DNA from: DATLLJ01 sp965229885 | GTDB taxonomy: Bacteria > Acidobacteriota > Vicinamibacteria > Vicinamibacterales > CAVVIG01 | Direction of reading: 5' to 3' | Assembly: GCA_965229885.1 (NCBI GenBank) | Contig: CBDDJX010000002.1 | Location: forward strand, 124,001 to 188,000 | DNA length: 64,000 nucleotides | In this document: positions 39,435-48,060 of the stretch, piece after piece | How positions within the stretch are numbered: position 1 is the stretch's first letter | How the letters are laid out: every line of letters begins with the position of its first letter | Translations under genes and position numbers: made by a program | The notes under the pieces: generated by a model | The model's input: the letters and a program-made list of their open reading frames with translations, nothing else | What the model was told of the DNA's origin: nothing | Database searches by the model: none

Positions 39435-41531
39435 TCAGATCTCCTCCACCTCGACGCCCGCGCGCTCCGCCTTCGCCGCCGCGATGATCTTGGTCTGCTG
39501 GTGCGAGGGGACTTCGTCGTAGTGCGAGTACTCCATATGGTAGGACCCGCGCCCGCCGGTCGCCGACGTGAGGTGCTGCTCGTAGGTCAGCATCTCGGAC
39601 ATCGGCACGTGCGCCTTGATGATCGTCGTGAGGCCGCGCGTGTCCATCCCGTCGATGCGGCCGCGCCGGCCGTTCAGGTCGCCCATCAGATCGCCGGCGA
39701 AGTCCGAGGGTGCGTACACCTCGACGTTCATGATCGGCTCGAGGATCGTCGGCCGCGCGCGGGTCATCGCGTCCTTGAAGGCGAGCGATCCGGCGAGTTT
39801 GAACGAGAGCTCGTTCGAGTCGACGTCGTGGTAGGAGCCGTCGATCACCGTGACGCGGAAATCGACCATCGGATAGCCGGCCAGGCACCCGCGTGTCCGC
39901 GCGTCCTGGATGCCTTTCTCAACCGCTGGAACGAACTGCCGCGGAATCGAGCCGCCGAAGATGTCGTCCACGAACTCGAAATCGCTGCCGCGCGGCAGCG
40001 GCTCGACCTTGATCTTGCAGTCGCCGAACTGGCCGTGGCCGCCGGTCTGCTTCTTGTGCCGGCCGTGCGCCTCGGTCGATGCCTTGATCGTCTCGCGATA
40101 GGGGATCCGGGGCGGCTTGAGCAGCACGTCGACGCCGAACCGCCGCTTCAGCTTCGCGGCGGTGACCTCGATGTGCAGCTGCCCCTGTCCCGATAGCAGC
40201 AGCTCTTTGGTTTGCGGGTGGCGGCTGTAGCGGATTGCGGGATCCTCTTCCTCGAGACGGTGCATCGCCGTGCTGATCTTGTCCTCGTCGCCGCGGCTCT
40301 TCGGTTCGATCGCGTACGAGAGCACCGGTTCGGGAAACTTGATAGCCGGGAACGTGATCGGATCGGCTTTGTCGCCAAGCGTGTCGTTCGTGAGCGTGTC
40401 CTTGAGCTTGGCGACGGATCCGAGGTCGCCCGCCTTGATCTCCGGCACGGTCGTCTGTGTCTTACCCTGCAGCAGCACGAGATGCCCGAGTCGCTCGGGA
40501 ACGTCCCTCGTCTTGTTGTGCACGGTCGAATCGGCCTTCATCGTTCCCGTCACGACGCGGAACATCGTGATCCGGCCGGCGAACGGATCGGCAATGGTCT
40601 TCCAGACGAACGCCGACGCCGGCGCCCTTTCGTCGGCCGCGCGCGCGACTTCCGTTCCCGACTTGTCGAGGCCTGTGACCGGCCGCTCGGCCGGCGACGG
40701 CAGATACGCGAGGATCGCGTCGAGCAGCCGCGGGATGCCGATGTTCAGCACGGCCGATGTGCAGACCAGGGGGACAATCTTCGCGGCGATCGTCGCGCTT
40801 CGAAGGCCGGCGACCAGCTCCTCGTCGGTCAGCGTGCTCGTTTCGAAGAACCTCTCCATCAGCTTCTCGTCGACTTCGGCGACCATCTCGATGAGCGCTT
40901 CGCGGGCCTCGGCGACCGCGCTGGCCATGTTCGCGGGGATGTCACCCTCGCTGAACTTGCCGCTGCCGTCCGTGTGAAAGAGGAATGCCTTCTTCGTCAC
41001 GAGATCGGCGATGCCCTTGAATGATTTCTCGTCGCCGATTGGCAGCTGAATTGGAATCACCGTGCGGCTGCAGGCTTCGCGCAGTGCGGCGAGCGAGCGT
41101 GACAGGCTGGAGCGCTCGCGATCGAGTCGGTTGAGCACGACGAGGCGCGGCAGGCCGAGCTTTTCGGCCGCTTCCCACACTTTCTCGGTCTGGACCATCG
41201 GCCCTGAAACGGCGTCAACCACGACGACAGCGGCATCGACTACGTGCAGCGCGGCGCGCGCGTCACTCAGGAAATTACCGACGCCAGGCGTGTCGATGAA
41301 GTTGATCTTTTTCCTGTTCCACTCAGCATAGGCGAGGCTGGCGGACAGCGTGTGCTTGCGCGCGATCTCCTCTTCGTCGAAATCGGTGACGGTCGTCCCA
41401 TCGTCGACTTGGCCGAAGCGGTTGACCATGCCGGTGTCGGAGAGAATGGCCGAGGCGAGCTGGCTCTTTCCGGAGCCGCCATGACCGACGAGCGCGACGT
41501 TTCTGATGCTGGCGGCGTCGTAGACCTTCAT
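39435..41531 (-). CDS. EF-G-like GTPase (EF-G paralogue, FusA2 type)
   Basis: 698 residues from ATG 41531. The G1 loop is GHGGSGKSQLAS instead of the EF-G AHIDAGKTT, G3 is FIDTPGVGNF and G4 is NRLD in place of NKMD. Domains II-V align with EF-G (HVPMSEMLTYEQHLTSATGG at the end). Such paralogues are common in Acidobacteria, Deltaproteobacteria and Thermus; roles are unclear and some lack translocation activity. It is last in a minus-strand run behind the transporter genes. Confidence 0.88.
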   Translation of the reverse strand: MKVYDAASIRNVALVGHGGSGKSQLASAILSDTGMVNRFGQVDDGTTVTDFDEEEIARKHTLSASLAYAEWNRKKINFIDTPGVGNFLSDARAALHVVDAAVVVVDAVSGPMVQTEKVWEAAEKLGLPRLVVLNRLDRERSSLSRSLAALREACSRTVIPIQLPIGDEKSFKGIADLVTKKAFLFHTDGSGKFSEGDIPANMASAVAEAREALIEMVAEVDEKLMERFFETSTLTDEELVAGLRSATIAAKIVPLVCTSAVLNIGIPRLLDAILAYLPSPAERPVTGLDKSGTEVARAADERAPASAFVWKTIADPFAGRITMFRVVTGTMKADSTVHNKTRDVPERLGHLVLLQGKTQTTVPEIKAGDLGSVAKLKDTLTNDTLGDKADPITFPAIKFPEPVLSYAIEPKSRGDEDKISTAMHRLEEEDPAIRYSRHPQTKELLLSGQGQLHIEVTAAKLKRRFGVDVLLKPPRIPYRETIKASTEAHGRHKKQTGGHGQFGDCKIKVEPLPRGSDFEFVDDIFGGSIPRQFVPAVEKGIQDARTRGCLAGYPMVDFRVTVIDGSYHDVDSNELSFKLAGSLAFKDAMTRARPTILEPIMNVEVYAPSDFAGDLMGDLNGRRGRIDGMDTRGLTTIIKAHVPMSEMLTYEQHLTSATGGRGSYHMEYSHYDEVPSHQQTKIIAAAKAERAGVEVEEI

Positions 41532-41661
41532 AAGGGAAACCCCCGAAGCATGAGGCGGCAATACCGCGAATCAAATGCGGCGCATCAGCCGGCCCGCAAG
41601 CGTTGCTCACGAACGGCCACGAAACACGAAAGCAGGTCTAAAGTCCTGCCCTACGCTTCGG

Positions 41662-42969
41662 CTATTCGTGTCGCAGCGCGTCGATGGGGTCGAGACGGGA
41701 GGCTTTGACCGCCGGGTACATCCCGAAGAAGAGGCCCACGGCCGCGGAGAACCCGAGGCCGATCGCGAATGACCACCAAGGAAGGGAGATGGGGAAGCCG
41801 GATAGGAGTTGCACGGCCCAGCCGATTGATGCGCCGAGCGCGATGCCGAGGAGTCCGCCGGCCGAGGTCAGAAACGCGGCTTCCATCAGAAACTGGAAGA
41901 GAATCTCTGCACGCCGCGCGCCGAGCGCCTTCCGGATGCCGATCTCCCGGGTGCGCTCGGTCACCGAGATCGACATGATCGCCATGACGCCGATCCCGCC
42001 GACCATCAAGGCGATCGACGAGATTACGATGAGCGCGAAGAATGTCCCCTGGCTGATGCGGTCCCACAACTGAAGAAACTGATCCTGCGTGCTAATGTCG
42101 AAATCGTCGGGTTCGTCCAGGCGCAGGCCGTGGCGAATCCGCATGATGCGCTGCACCTCCGCGATCGCGTCAGCCTGCACGACGCCGTCGCGCGGTAGCA
42201 CGGAAATCTGCACGTTCGTGATGGTCCCCGAGCTGCCGCCGAAACGAACCCCGCCGACACGCAAACCGAAGACGCGCTGGTACGCCGTGTACGGGATGAC
42301 GACGAAGTCGTCCTGGCCGAGATTGAAGCCGCCGGCGGCGGGCCGTTTGTCGAACACGCCGACGATCTTGAACCGCTGGGTCCCGACGCGCACGAGCTTG
42401 CCGATCGGATCGACGCCGTCCGGCTCGAACAGCAGCCTGTGCGCGGTGTTGCCGAGCACGACGACATTCCGGCGGTACTGGAGCTCGGTGCCGTTGAAGT
42501 ACCGTCCGGCGACGATCGGAATCCGTGTGCCGGCGGCAAAGTGCTCCGACGTGCCGAACACGATGAGCGGTTTCGTCTTGAGATCGCGGTAGAAGACTCG
42601 CTGCTGGGTGACCGGCCCTGGTCCGGCGCCCAGCTCGAGGTCGACGTACTCGAGCGTCGTGCTCGCTTCCTCGAGCGCGCGCGCGTCGGACAGCGACAGG
42701 TTCGGTCGCTTCAGGAGTTCGCTGATTTCAGCGCCGCTCGCGAAGCTGGTGACGCCGAAGCGCTGGACGAAGATCGTGTTAGGGCCGATCGCCCTGATCA
42801 TGTCTCGCAACGACTGATCGAAGCCGCGGATGATCGCCGTCATGCCGACGATCGACGTGATGCCGATGACGACGCCGAGGACGGTCAGGCCGGAGCGCGT
42901 CTTGTTGGTGCGCACCGTATCAAACGCTATCGAGACGACTTCCCTGAAAAGCCCCGCCCTAATTGCCAT
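41662..42969 (-). CDS. MacB-type ABC transporter permease (FtsX family)
   Basis: ~435 residues with one N-terminal helix (VLGVVIGITSIVGMTAII), a large periplasmic MacB_PCD domain, and three C-terminal helices containing SVTERTREIGIRKALGARRAEI and the typical end PAVKASRLDPIDALRHE. The ATPase domain of true MacB is absent. It is a probable pair with the next permease gene, which it resembles at ~30% by eye. Confidence 0.88.
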   Translation of the reverse strand: MAIRAGLFREVVSIAFDTVRTNKTRSGLTVLGVVIGITSIVGMTAIIRGFDQSLRDMIRAIGPNTIFVQRFGVTSFASGAEISELLKRPNLSLSDARALEEASTTLEYVDLELGAGPGPVTQQRVFYRDLKTKPLIVFGTSEHFAAGTRIPIVAGRYFNGTELQYRRNVVVLGNTAHRLLFEPDGVDPIGKLVRVGTQRFKIVGVFDKRPAAGGFNLGQDDFVVIPYTAYQRVFGLRVGGVRFGGSSGTITNVQISVLPRDGVVQADAIAEVQRIMRIRHGLRLDEPDDFDISTQDQFLQLWDRISQGTFFALIVISSIALMVGGIGVMAIMSISVTERTREIGIRKALGARRAEILFQFLMEAAFLTSAGGLLGIALGASIGWAVQLLSGFPISLPWWSFAIGLGFSAAVGLFFGMYPAVKASRLDPIDALRHE

Positions 42970-43008
42970 ACCCACCCCGTCTGACGTGTGTCCACGACGT
43001 GAAACGCC

Positions 43009-43049
43009 GAGCACGCAGAAGCCGCAGAACAGGTATTATCTGCGTGCTC
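43009..43049 (-). repeat. Perfect 11-bp inverted repeat between the two permease genes
   Basis: GAGCACGCAGA (43009-43019) and TCTGCGTGCTC (43039-43049) are exact reverse complements with a 19-nt gap. It lies in a 114-nt gap between genes on the same strand; no T run follows on either strand. It could be a partial terminator or an mRNA stabiliser. Confidence 0.55.
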
Positions 43050-43083
43050 AGCGGTCTCTGCGTCGATCGCCGTGTCGTGTTGA

Positions 43084-44313
43084 CTATTCCCGTCTCAACG
43101 CCTCAATCGGATCGAGGCGCGCCGCCTGCATCGCCGGATACAGGCCGAAGAAGAGGCCGACGAGCGCCGTGATGCCGATGCCGAGGGCGATCGACCACAC
43201 TTCGAGCCGAGCGGGGATCGGCGTGAACGTCGCGACGCCCTGCGCGATGGTCGCGCCGAAGATCGTGCCGATGACGCCGCCGAAGATCGAGAGCACGACT
43301 GACTCGGTGAGCATTTGCGCGCAGATGTCCGTCCGCCTCGCGCCGAGCGCCTTTCGCAGACCGATTTCACGCGTCCGCTCGGTCACCACCATCAACATGA
43401 TGTTCATGATGACGATGCCCCCGACGACGAGCGAGAGGGCGACGACGCCGACCAGTACGGCGAAGATGCCGTTGGTCGCCGAGTGATAGATGTCCAGGAT
43501 CGTGTCGGATGTGAACATCCCGAAGTTGTCCGGCTGCTTTGGCTTGAGACCACGCGCGCTCCGCAGGGCGATCGTCGCATCGTCCATCGCCTCGGAAATC
43601 TTCATGAGATCGCGCGGCTTCACCGTGAGGTTCAACGGCCGGCGCGATCCGAACAGCATCTGGAACCGGGTCAGCGGGATGAGGGCGAACTCGTCCTGCG
43701 ACCGGCCGAGGATCGATCCCTTCTTGGCGCTCACGCCGACGATGCGGAAGTGGGTGCCTTCGATCTGGATGACCTTGTCCAGCGGGTCGATCTCGGTGCC
43801 GAACAGCCGGTCGGCGGTCTGCCACCCGATCACGGTGACCGGCCGTGCCGTCTCGACTTCGGTCGGCGTCATGAGGCGGCCGCGTTCGGCGTCGAAGCCC
43901 GAGAAACCGATGTACTCCGCCGTCAGGCCGTGGATGTTGGTATTCGCGATCGATCGGTCGCGATACGTGACGCGACCCTGCCCGTTGGCTCTGGCTATGA
44001 CCGCGTCGATGAGCGGGCTGTCGTAGCGGCGAATGGCACGCACGTCCTGCAGCGAGATCCGCGGGTTCGACCGCACCTTCTCGAATTCGTCCTCGCTTCT
44101 GGTGACCGGGAACTGTTGGATGTTGAATGAGTCGGCGCCGGCCTGATTGACGATCGCCTGCTTGACCGATGCGTTGAGCCCTTGAATCAGCGATACGACC
44201 GCGATAATCGACGTGACCGCCACGATATTGCCGAGGACGGTCATGAACGATCGAAGCTTGGCCGACCAGATGGCCTCGAGCGCGATCGCCGCCGAATCGG
44301 GAAACGTGTTCAT
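43084..44313 (-). CDS. MacB-type ABC transporter permease (FtsX family)
   Basis: 409 residues, same layout as the neighbour: N-terminal helix (FMTVLGNIVAVTSIIAVV), periplasmic domain, and a C-terminal FtsX core with VTERTREIGLRKALGARRTDI ending PAMQAARLDPIEALRRE. It begins 2 nt after the adaptor gene stop, so the two are co-transcribed. Confidence 0.9.
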   Translation of the reverse strand: MNTFPDSAAIALEAIWSAKLRSFMTVLGNIVAVTSIIAVVSLIQGLNASVKQAIVNQAGADSFNIQQFPVTRSEDEFEKVRSNPRISLQDVRAIRRYDSPLIDAVIARANGQGRVTYRDRSIANTNIHGLTAEYIGFSGFDAERGRLMTPTEVETARPVTVIGWQTADRLFGTEIDPLDKVIQIEGTHFRIVGVSAKKGSILGRSQDEFALIPLTRFQMLFGSRRPLNLTVKPRDLMKISEAMDDATIALRSARGLKPKQPDNFGMFTSDTILDIYHSATNGIFAVLVGVVALSLVVGGIVIMNIMLMVVTERTREIGLRKALGARRTDICAQMLTESVVLSIFGGVIGTIFGATIAQGVATFTPIPARLEVWSIALGIGITALVGLFFGLYPAMQAARLDPIEALRRE

Positions 44314-44315
44314 GT

Positions 44316-45650
44316 CTACTTCTTCGTGTCGACCTTCACCTCGTCGCCGTCGATCATGCGGCGCACGGAGTTGTACGGGCCGGTGATGACCTGGTCACCC
44401 GCTTTGAGTCCCGATAGCACCTCGAAGTAGCGATCTCCGGCGATGCCGACTTTGATGGGCACGAACTCGGCGCGTCCGCCGCGCAGCACGAAGACGCCCT
44501 CAGTTTCCTTGCGGGTCTGTCCGGGTTCGAGCTCCGCCGCAACCGCGGTGGGCTCAACGGTCCTCGCGCGGCGTTGGTCCGTGCGGGGTGCGCGGACGAT
44601 CTGGCCATTTGCCTCGTGGATGAGCTCGCGGACCGCGACGGCGGGGATCGGCGCCGCGACAACCGCCGTCCGCGTCGCCGTGACGATGTCGGCCGTGGCG
44701 GTGAATCCCGGCCGGACGTCTGGTACCAGCTCGTCGAGCACGACGACGACCTTGAAGTTCGTCGCCTGTGCGGTCGCGTTGCCAGTCCCGGTTCCGGTCG
44801 CCTGGATCGGACTGCTGCCGATTTCGGTGACGTGTCCCTTGAACGTCCGGTCCGGAATGGCATCGATCGAAATCGTCGCCTTCTGTCCAAATTGAACGCT
44901 GGGAATATTCGTCTCGTCCACTTCGATTTCGGCCTGGATCGCCGACATGTCGGCGAGCGTGAGCAGCACGGTTCCGGCGTTGTTCATCGTGCCGACGACG
45001 GCGGTTTCGCCTTCCTGAATGTTGCGGCGCGTGACGATGCCGTCGATGGGCGATTCGATGCGGACCTTGCTCAAATCGTAGCGGGCATTATCGAGACCGG
45101 CGCGCTCCTGCTTGACGCGGCTGGCCTGCGCGTCGGCGGCGCGCTGCCGTTCCTGAAGCGCCGACTCGGCCGCCTTCGCGTCGTTCGTCGCCTTGTCGAG
45201 CGCCTCGCGCGTGGTGAGCTGCCTGCTCCAGAGATCCTGCTGACGCTTCAGCGTCTGCCGCGCCTGCTCGATCTGCACGCTGGCGGTTTCGATGGACTGC
45301 CTCATCTGATCGAGCGACAGCTGCGCGGCCTGCATCGACGCCGTGCCGCTGTCGACGCGCGTGCGCAGCGACCTGGGGTCGATCTGCAGGAGAAACTGGC
45401 CCTTCTTGATCCGATCGCCTTCGTTCACCGCGAGATCGACGACGCGGCCTGGCGTGTCGGCGCTGATGTTGACGAGCCGTTTGGGTTGAATCTTCCCGGA
45501 GGCCGATACGACGGCTTCGAGATCCCGAGCTTTGATCACATCGGTCGTCACCGTGAGGCCCGTGTCCCACCGGTAATACAGGCTCGCGGCGACGACGCCC
45601 GCCCCGATGAGCACGATGACCAGCGTGATCAGTACGTTCTTGCGAGTCAT
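44316..45650 (-). CDS. MacA/HlyD-type periplasmic adaptor
   Basis: 444 residues. An N-terminal anchor (VLITLVIVLIGAGVVAASLYY) is followed by a lipoyl half (GKIQPKRLVNISADTPGRVV), a long coiled-coil hairpin (about residues 100-200), the second lipoyl half (IESPIDGIVTRRNIQEGETA) and a beta-barrel. It would link the MacB-like permeases to an outer-membrane channel. Its ATG overlaps the stop of the YIP1-like gene (ATGA). Confidence 0.9.
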   Translation of the reverse strand: MTRKNVLITLVIVLIGAGVVAASLYYRWDTGLTVTTDVIKARDLEAVVSASGKIQPKRLVNISADTPGRVVDLAVNEGDRIKKGQFLLQIDPRSLRTRVDSGTASMQAAQLSLDQMRQSIETASVQIEQARQTLKRQQDLWSRQLTTREALDKATNDAKAAESALQERQRAADAQASRVKQERAGLDNARYDLSKVRIESPIDGIVTRRNIQEGETAVVGTMNNAGTVLLTLADMSAIQAEIEVDETNIPSVQFGQKATISIDAIPDRTFKGHVTEIGSSPIQATGTGTGNATAQATNFKVVVVLDELVPDVRPGFTATADIVTATRTAVVAAPIPAVAVRELIHEANGQIVRAPRTDQRRARTVEPTAVAAELEPGQTRKETEGVFVLRGGRAEFVPIKVGIAGDRYFEVLSGLKAGDQVITGPYNSVRRMIDGDEVKVDTKK

Positions 45651-46390
45651 CTAGCACTAGGCTCCTGCCCATACGATCTGGCCACGGCCATCGTCAACGC
45701 GATCGCTCCGTACACGACAAGCATCGTCGTGGCAATCGGCGCCGTGCGGCGCTTGTAGAGAACGCCGAGCCCAATCGCGAGGTTCACAATCCACCAGATG
45801 AGAAACACGTCGATCGACCCGAGCAGCCCGCTCCCGAAGGTGTTCTCATCGAAGAGCGGCAGGACTGCTGCCAGGTTGGTCTGGCTCGACAGCGACTGGC
45901 GGGCGTAGTTGAGCGGCGTCGAATACAGGGCGCGCAGGCCGGTGACGACGCTCGAACACAGTACGACCGCGAACACCTGCGTGAAACGGGCGTCGGCGCC
46001 GAGGGCGCCCTTGAAGATCGCGAGCGCGATGCCGGCGATCGCCAGCGCGCTGAGCGGCAGGACGATGACCTGGCTGGCGGCGGCGAAGTACGCGGAGTAC
46101 GGCGCCATCCGTTCCATCTGCTGGTACTGCGCATCGCTGACGGTCCGGCCGAACGCCTCAAGCGTCTGCAGTTGCTGGTCAATCGCTGCGCGCTGACCCA
46201 CGCCGGTCGAGAGCAACGACACCATCGGGACGATCGTCGCGACGAGGACCACGATGAGCATGGCGAACCAGCGCGGACGCGCCGCGACATCGGCGTAGGT
46301 GGCGCGCGGGGAGGTGAGCACGCCCGTGACGCGCGCGGCGAGTCCGCGTGCGGGAGGGGATGCCGGCGGTGACGAAAGGGTGTCGACCAT
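45647..46390 (-). CDS. YIP1-like multi-pass membrane protein
   Basis: 247 residues with about five hydrophobic helices (FAMLIVVLVATIVPMVSLL, VIVLPLSALAIAGIALAIF, FTQVFAVVLCSSVVTGL, VFLIWWIVNLAIGLGVLY, IATTMLVVYGAIALTMAVA). The N-terminus VTGVLTSPRATYADVAARPRW matches bacterial YIP1-domain proteins. It is often found beside MacA/MacB-type genes, as here; its function is unknown. Confidence 0.75.
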   Translation of the reverse strand: MVDTLSSPPASPPARGLAARVTGVLTSPRATYADVAARPRWFAMLIVVLVATIVPMVSLLSTGVGQRAAIDQQLQTLEAFGRTVSDAQYQQMERMAPYSAYFAAASQVIVLPLSALAIAGIALAIFKGALGADARFTQVFAVVLCSSVVTGLRALYSTPLNYARQSLSSQTNLAAVLPLFDENTFGSGLLGSIDVFLIWWIVNLAIGLGVLYKRRTAPIATTMLVVYGAIALTMAVARSYGQEPSAR

Positions 46391-46424
46391 AGAGGCCTGC
46401 TACGCTATCATGTCTCTGATCCTC

Positions 46425-46453
46425 TTGAACCTGCGGCATCTTTTGTTTACCAT
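46425..46453 (+). promoter_or_regulatory. Putative promoter of the arginine decarboxylase gene
   Basis: TTGAAC (46425-46430), 17 nt, then TACCAT (46448-46453). AAGGAG at 46474-46479 precedes the GTG start at 46486. Confidence 0.4.
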
Positions 46454-46485
46454 GCACATGCCCCTCTCGCGACAAGGAGCGTGAC

Positions 46486-47037
46486 GTGCTCGGATTCGTT
46501 CCCAAGGAGATGTTCTTGACCAAGGGTGTCGGCAAGCACCGTGAGAAGCTGACCTCGTTCGAGCTGGCACTCAGGTCCGCCGGCATCGCGGCCTGCAACC
46601 TCGTTCGGGTGTCGAGCATCTTTCCGCCGAACTGCCGGATCCTGTCGCGGAGCGCAGGCATGAAGCGCCTCGAGCCAGGGCAGGTCACCTTTGTCGTCAT
46701 GTCGGAAGCCGCGACGCGCGAGCCGCACCGGCTCATCGCGGCCACGGTCGGCGTGGCGATACCGCGCGATCGCGACGTGTATGGCTACCTGTCCGAGCAT
46801 CACAGCTTCGGCGAAAGCGAGGACATCGCCGGCGATTATGCCGAGGAGCTCGCCGCCGAAATGCTGGCCACGACGCTCGGCCTCGACTTCGATCCCGACA
46901 AGAGCTGGGACGAGAAGAAGGAAGTCTACCGGCTGTCGAAGCAGATTGTCCGCACGCAAAATGTGACGCAAACCGCCGTCGGCGACAAGAAGGGACTGTG
47001 GACCACGGTCGTGGCCGCCGCCGTACTGGTCGACTGA
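46486..47037 (+). CDS. pdaD: Pyruvoyl-dependent arginine decarboxylase
   Basis: 183 residues. The autocleavage site is visible in LVRVSSIFPPNC: cleavage between S43 and S44 would create the pyruvoyl group. LEPGQVTFVVMSEA and GYLSEHHSFGES are family motifs. It converts arginine to agmatine, a step to polyamines in archaea, chlamydiae and some other bacteria. It stands alone, divergent from the transporter operon. Confidence 0.9.
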   Translation: MLGFVPKEMFLTKGVGKHREKLTSFELALRSAGIAACNLVRVSSIFPPNCRILSRSAGMKRLEPGQVTFVVMSEAATREPHRLIAATVGVAIPRDRDVYGYLSEHHSFGESEDIAGDYAEELAAEMLATTLGLDFDPDKSWDEKKEVYRLSKQIVRTQNVTQTAVGDKKGLWTTVVAAAVLVD

Positions 47038-47057
47038 CGCCGACATCCTTCAATTGA

Positions 47058-48008
47058 ATGCGACAACACAGGAACGCAAGAATGCACGTTCGTGCATTGC
47101 TGCATGTGTGCGTTTGTGCAGTGCGCCCGGCTGCGGTCGCGGTCGCCCTGGCGGTCCTGTTCCCGGCCACCGGCCGCGCGCAGACTTACGAGAGCATCGG
47201 CATCCGCGCGCAGGGGATGGGCGGCGCCTTCGTGGCCGTGTCCGACGATGCCACGACGACGTGGTGGAATCCGGCCGGCCTGTCGAGCGGGGGCTCCTTC
47301 AACGGCATTATCGAGTTCGATCGCGTCGAAAATCCCGCCAGCACGCGCGCCCGCGCGGTGGCCTTCAACGTCCCCTCCCTAGGACTCAGCTATTACCGCT
47401 TAGCGCTCAATGGCACGCGGCCAGGAATCCCTACAGGATCCGCCTCGGTGAGCCGAGAAGATCAGGGCGTTCTCAATCAGTTCGGTGTGACGGTGGGGCA
47501 GTCGGTCGGGCGCCATCTGATCATCGGGACGACGATGAAACTGGTTCATGCGCTCGGCGAGACCCATGCCGACCTGGATGCCGGGGCCATGGCGGCGCTC
47601 GGCCGGGTCCGTCTCGGAGTGGCGGTCAAGAACCTGAGAACGCCGGACTTCTCGGAAGGTGGCAGGCGGATTGAGCTGTTGCGGCAGGCGCGCGCGGGGG
47701 CCTCGGTCAAGGCCGGGGCGCCAAACCGGGCCGAGATCACCGCGGCGGTCGACGTCGACCTGACCACCACGCCGACCCTTGTCGGGGAGGAGCGTCGGCT
47801 CGCGACCGGGGTGGAGGCGTGGCTGGCCAATCGCTCGGTCGGCCTGCGTGCCGGCGTCGGGATGAGCATCATCGGCGAGTCCCGGCGAACTCGCAGCGTA
47901 GGGGCGAGCGTCGGGTTTCGCGGCGGCTTCTACCTCGACGGCCAGTTCAGCCGAGGCTCCGATCAGGAGCGATATGGTTGGGGTGTTGCCCTGAGAGTGA
48001 CGTTTTAG
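47058..48008 (+). CDS. Outer-membrane beta-barrel protein, PorV/FadL-like
   Basis: 316 residues. A signal peptide ends GRAQ, and then YESIGIRAQGMGGAFVAVSDDATTTWWNPAGLSS follows in pieces, the hallmark N-terminus of PorV/PorQ and FadL-type barrels. Alternating strands run to a terminal phenylalanine (VALRVTF), the BAM signal. A second ATG at 47082 would give a shorter signal. The next gene is pilB, so a link to the pilus or to secretion is possible but unproven. Confidence 0.7.
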   Translation: MRQHRNARMHVRALLHVCVCAVRPAAVAVALAVLFPATGRAQTYESIGIRAQGMGGAFVAVSDDATTTWWNPAGLSSGGSFNGIIEFDRVENPASTRARAVAFNVPSLGLSYYRLALNGTRPGIPTGSASVSREDQGVLNQFGVTVGQSVGRHLIIGTTMKLVHALGETHADLDAGAMAALGRVRLGVAVKNLRTPDFSEGGRRIELLRQARAGASVKAGAPNRAEITAAVDVDLTTTPTLVGEERRLATGVEAWLANRSVGLRAGVGMSIIGESRRTRSVGASVGFRGGFYLDGQFSRGSDQERYGWGVALRVTF

Positions 48009-48016
48009 GTCAGTTG

Positions 48017-48046
48017 TTGACATAAAGTGTCAATAACTCGTAACGT
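48017..48046 (+). promoter_or_regulatory. Putative pilB promoter overlapped by a palindrome
   Basis: TTGACA (48017-48022) is a perfect -35; an 18-nt spacer leads to TAACGT (48041-48046). TTGACA-taaag-TGTCAA (48017-48033) is a perfect inverted repeat covering the -35, a possible repressor or activator site. Confidence 0.5.
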
Positions 48047-48060
48047 GGTATTTAGCGTTC

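Noticed and set aside
39435..41531. Tetracycline-resistance ribosomal protection protein
   Set aside because: The G1 loop, length and domain IV match EF-G-like paralogues, and no TetM/TetO-type features are visible.
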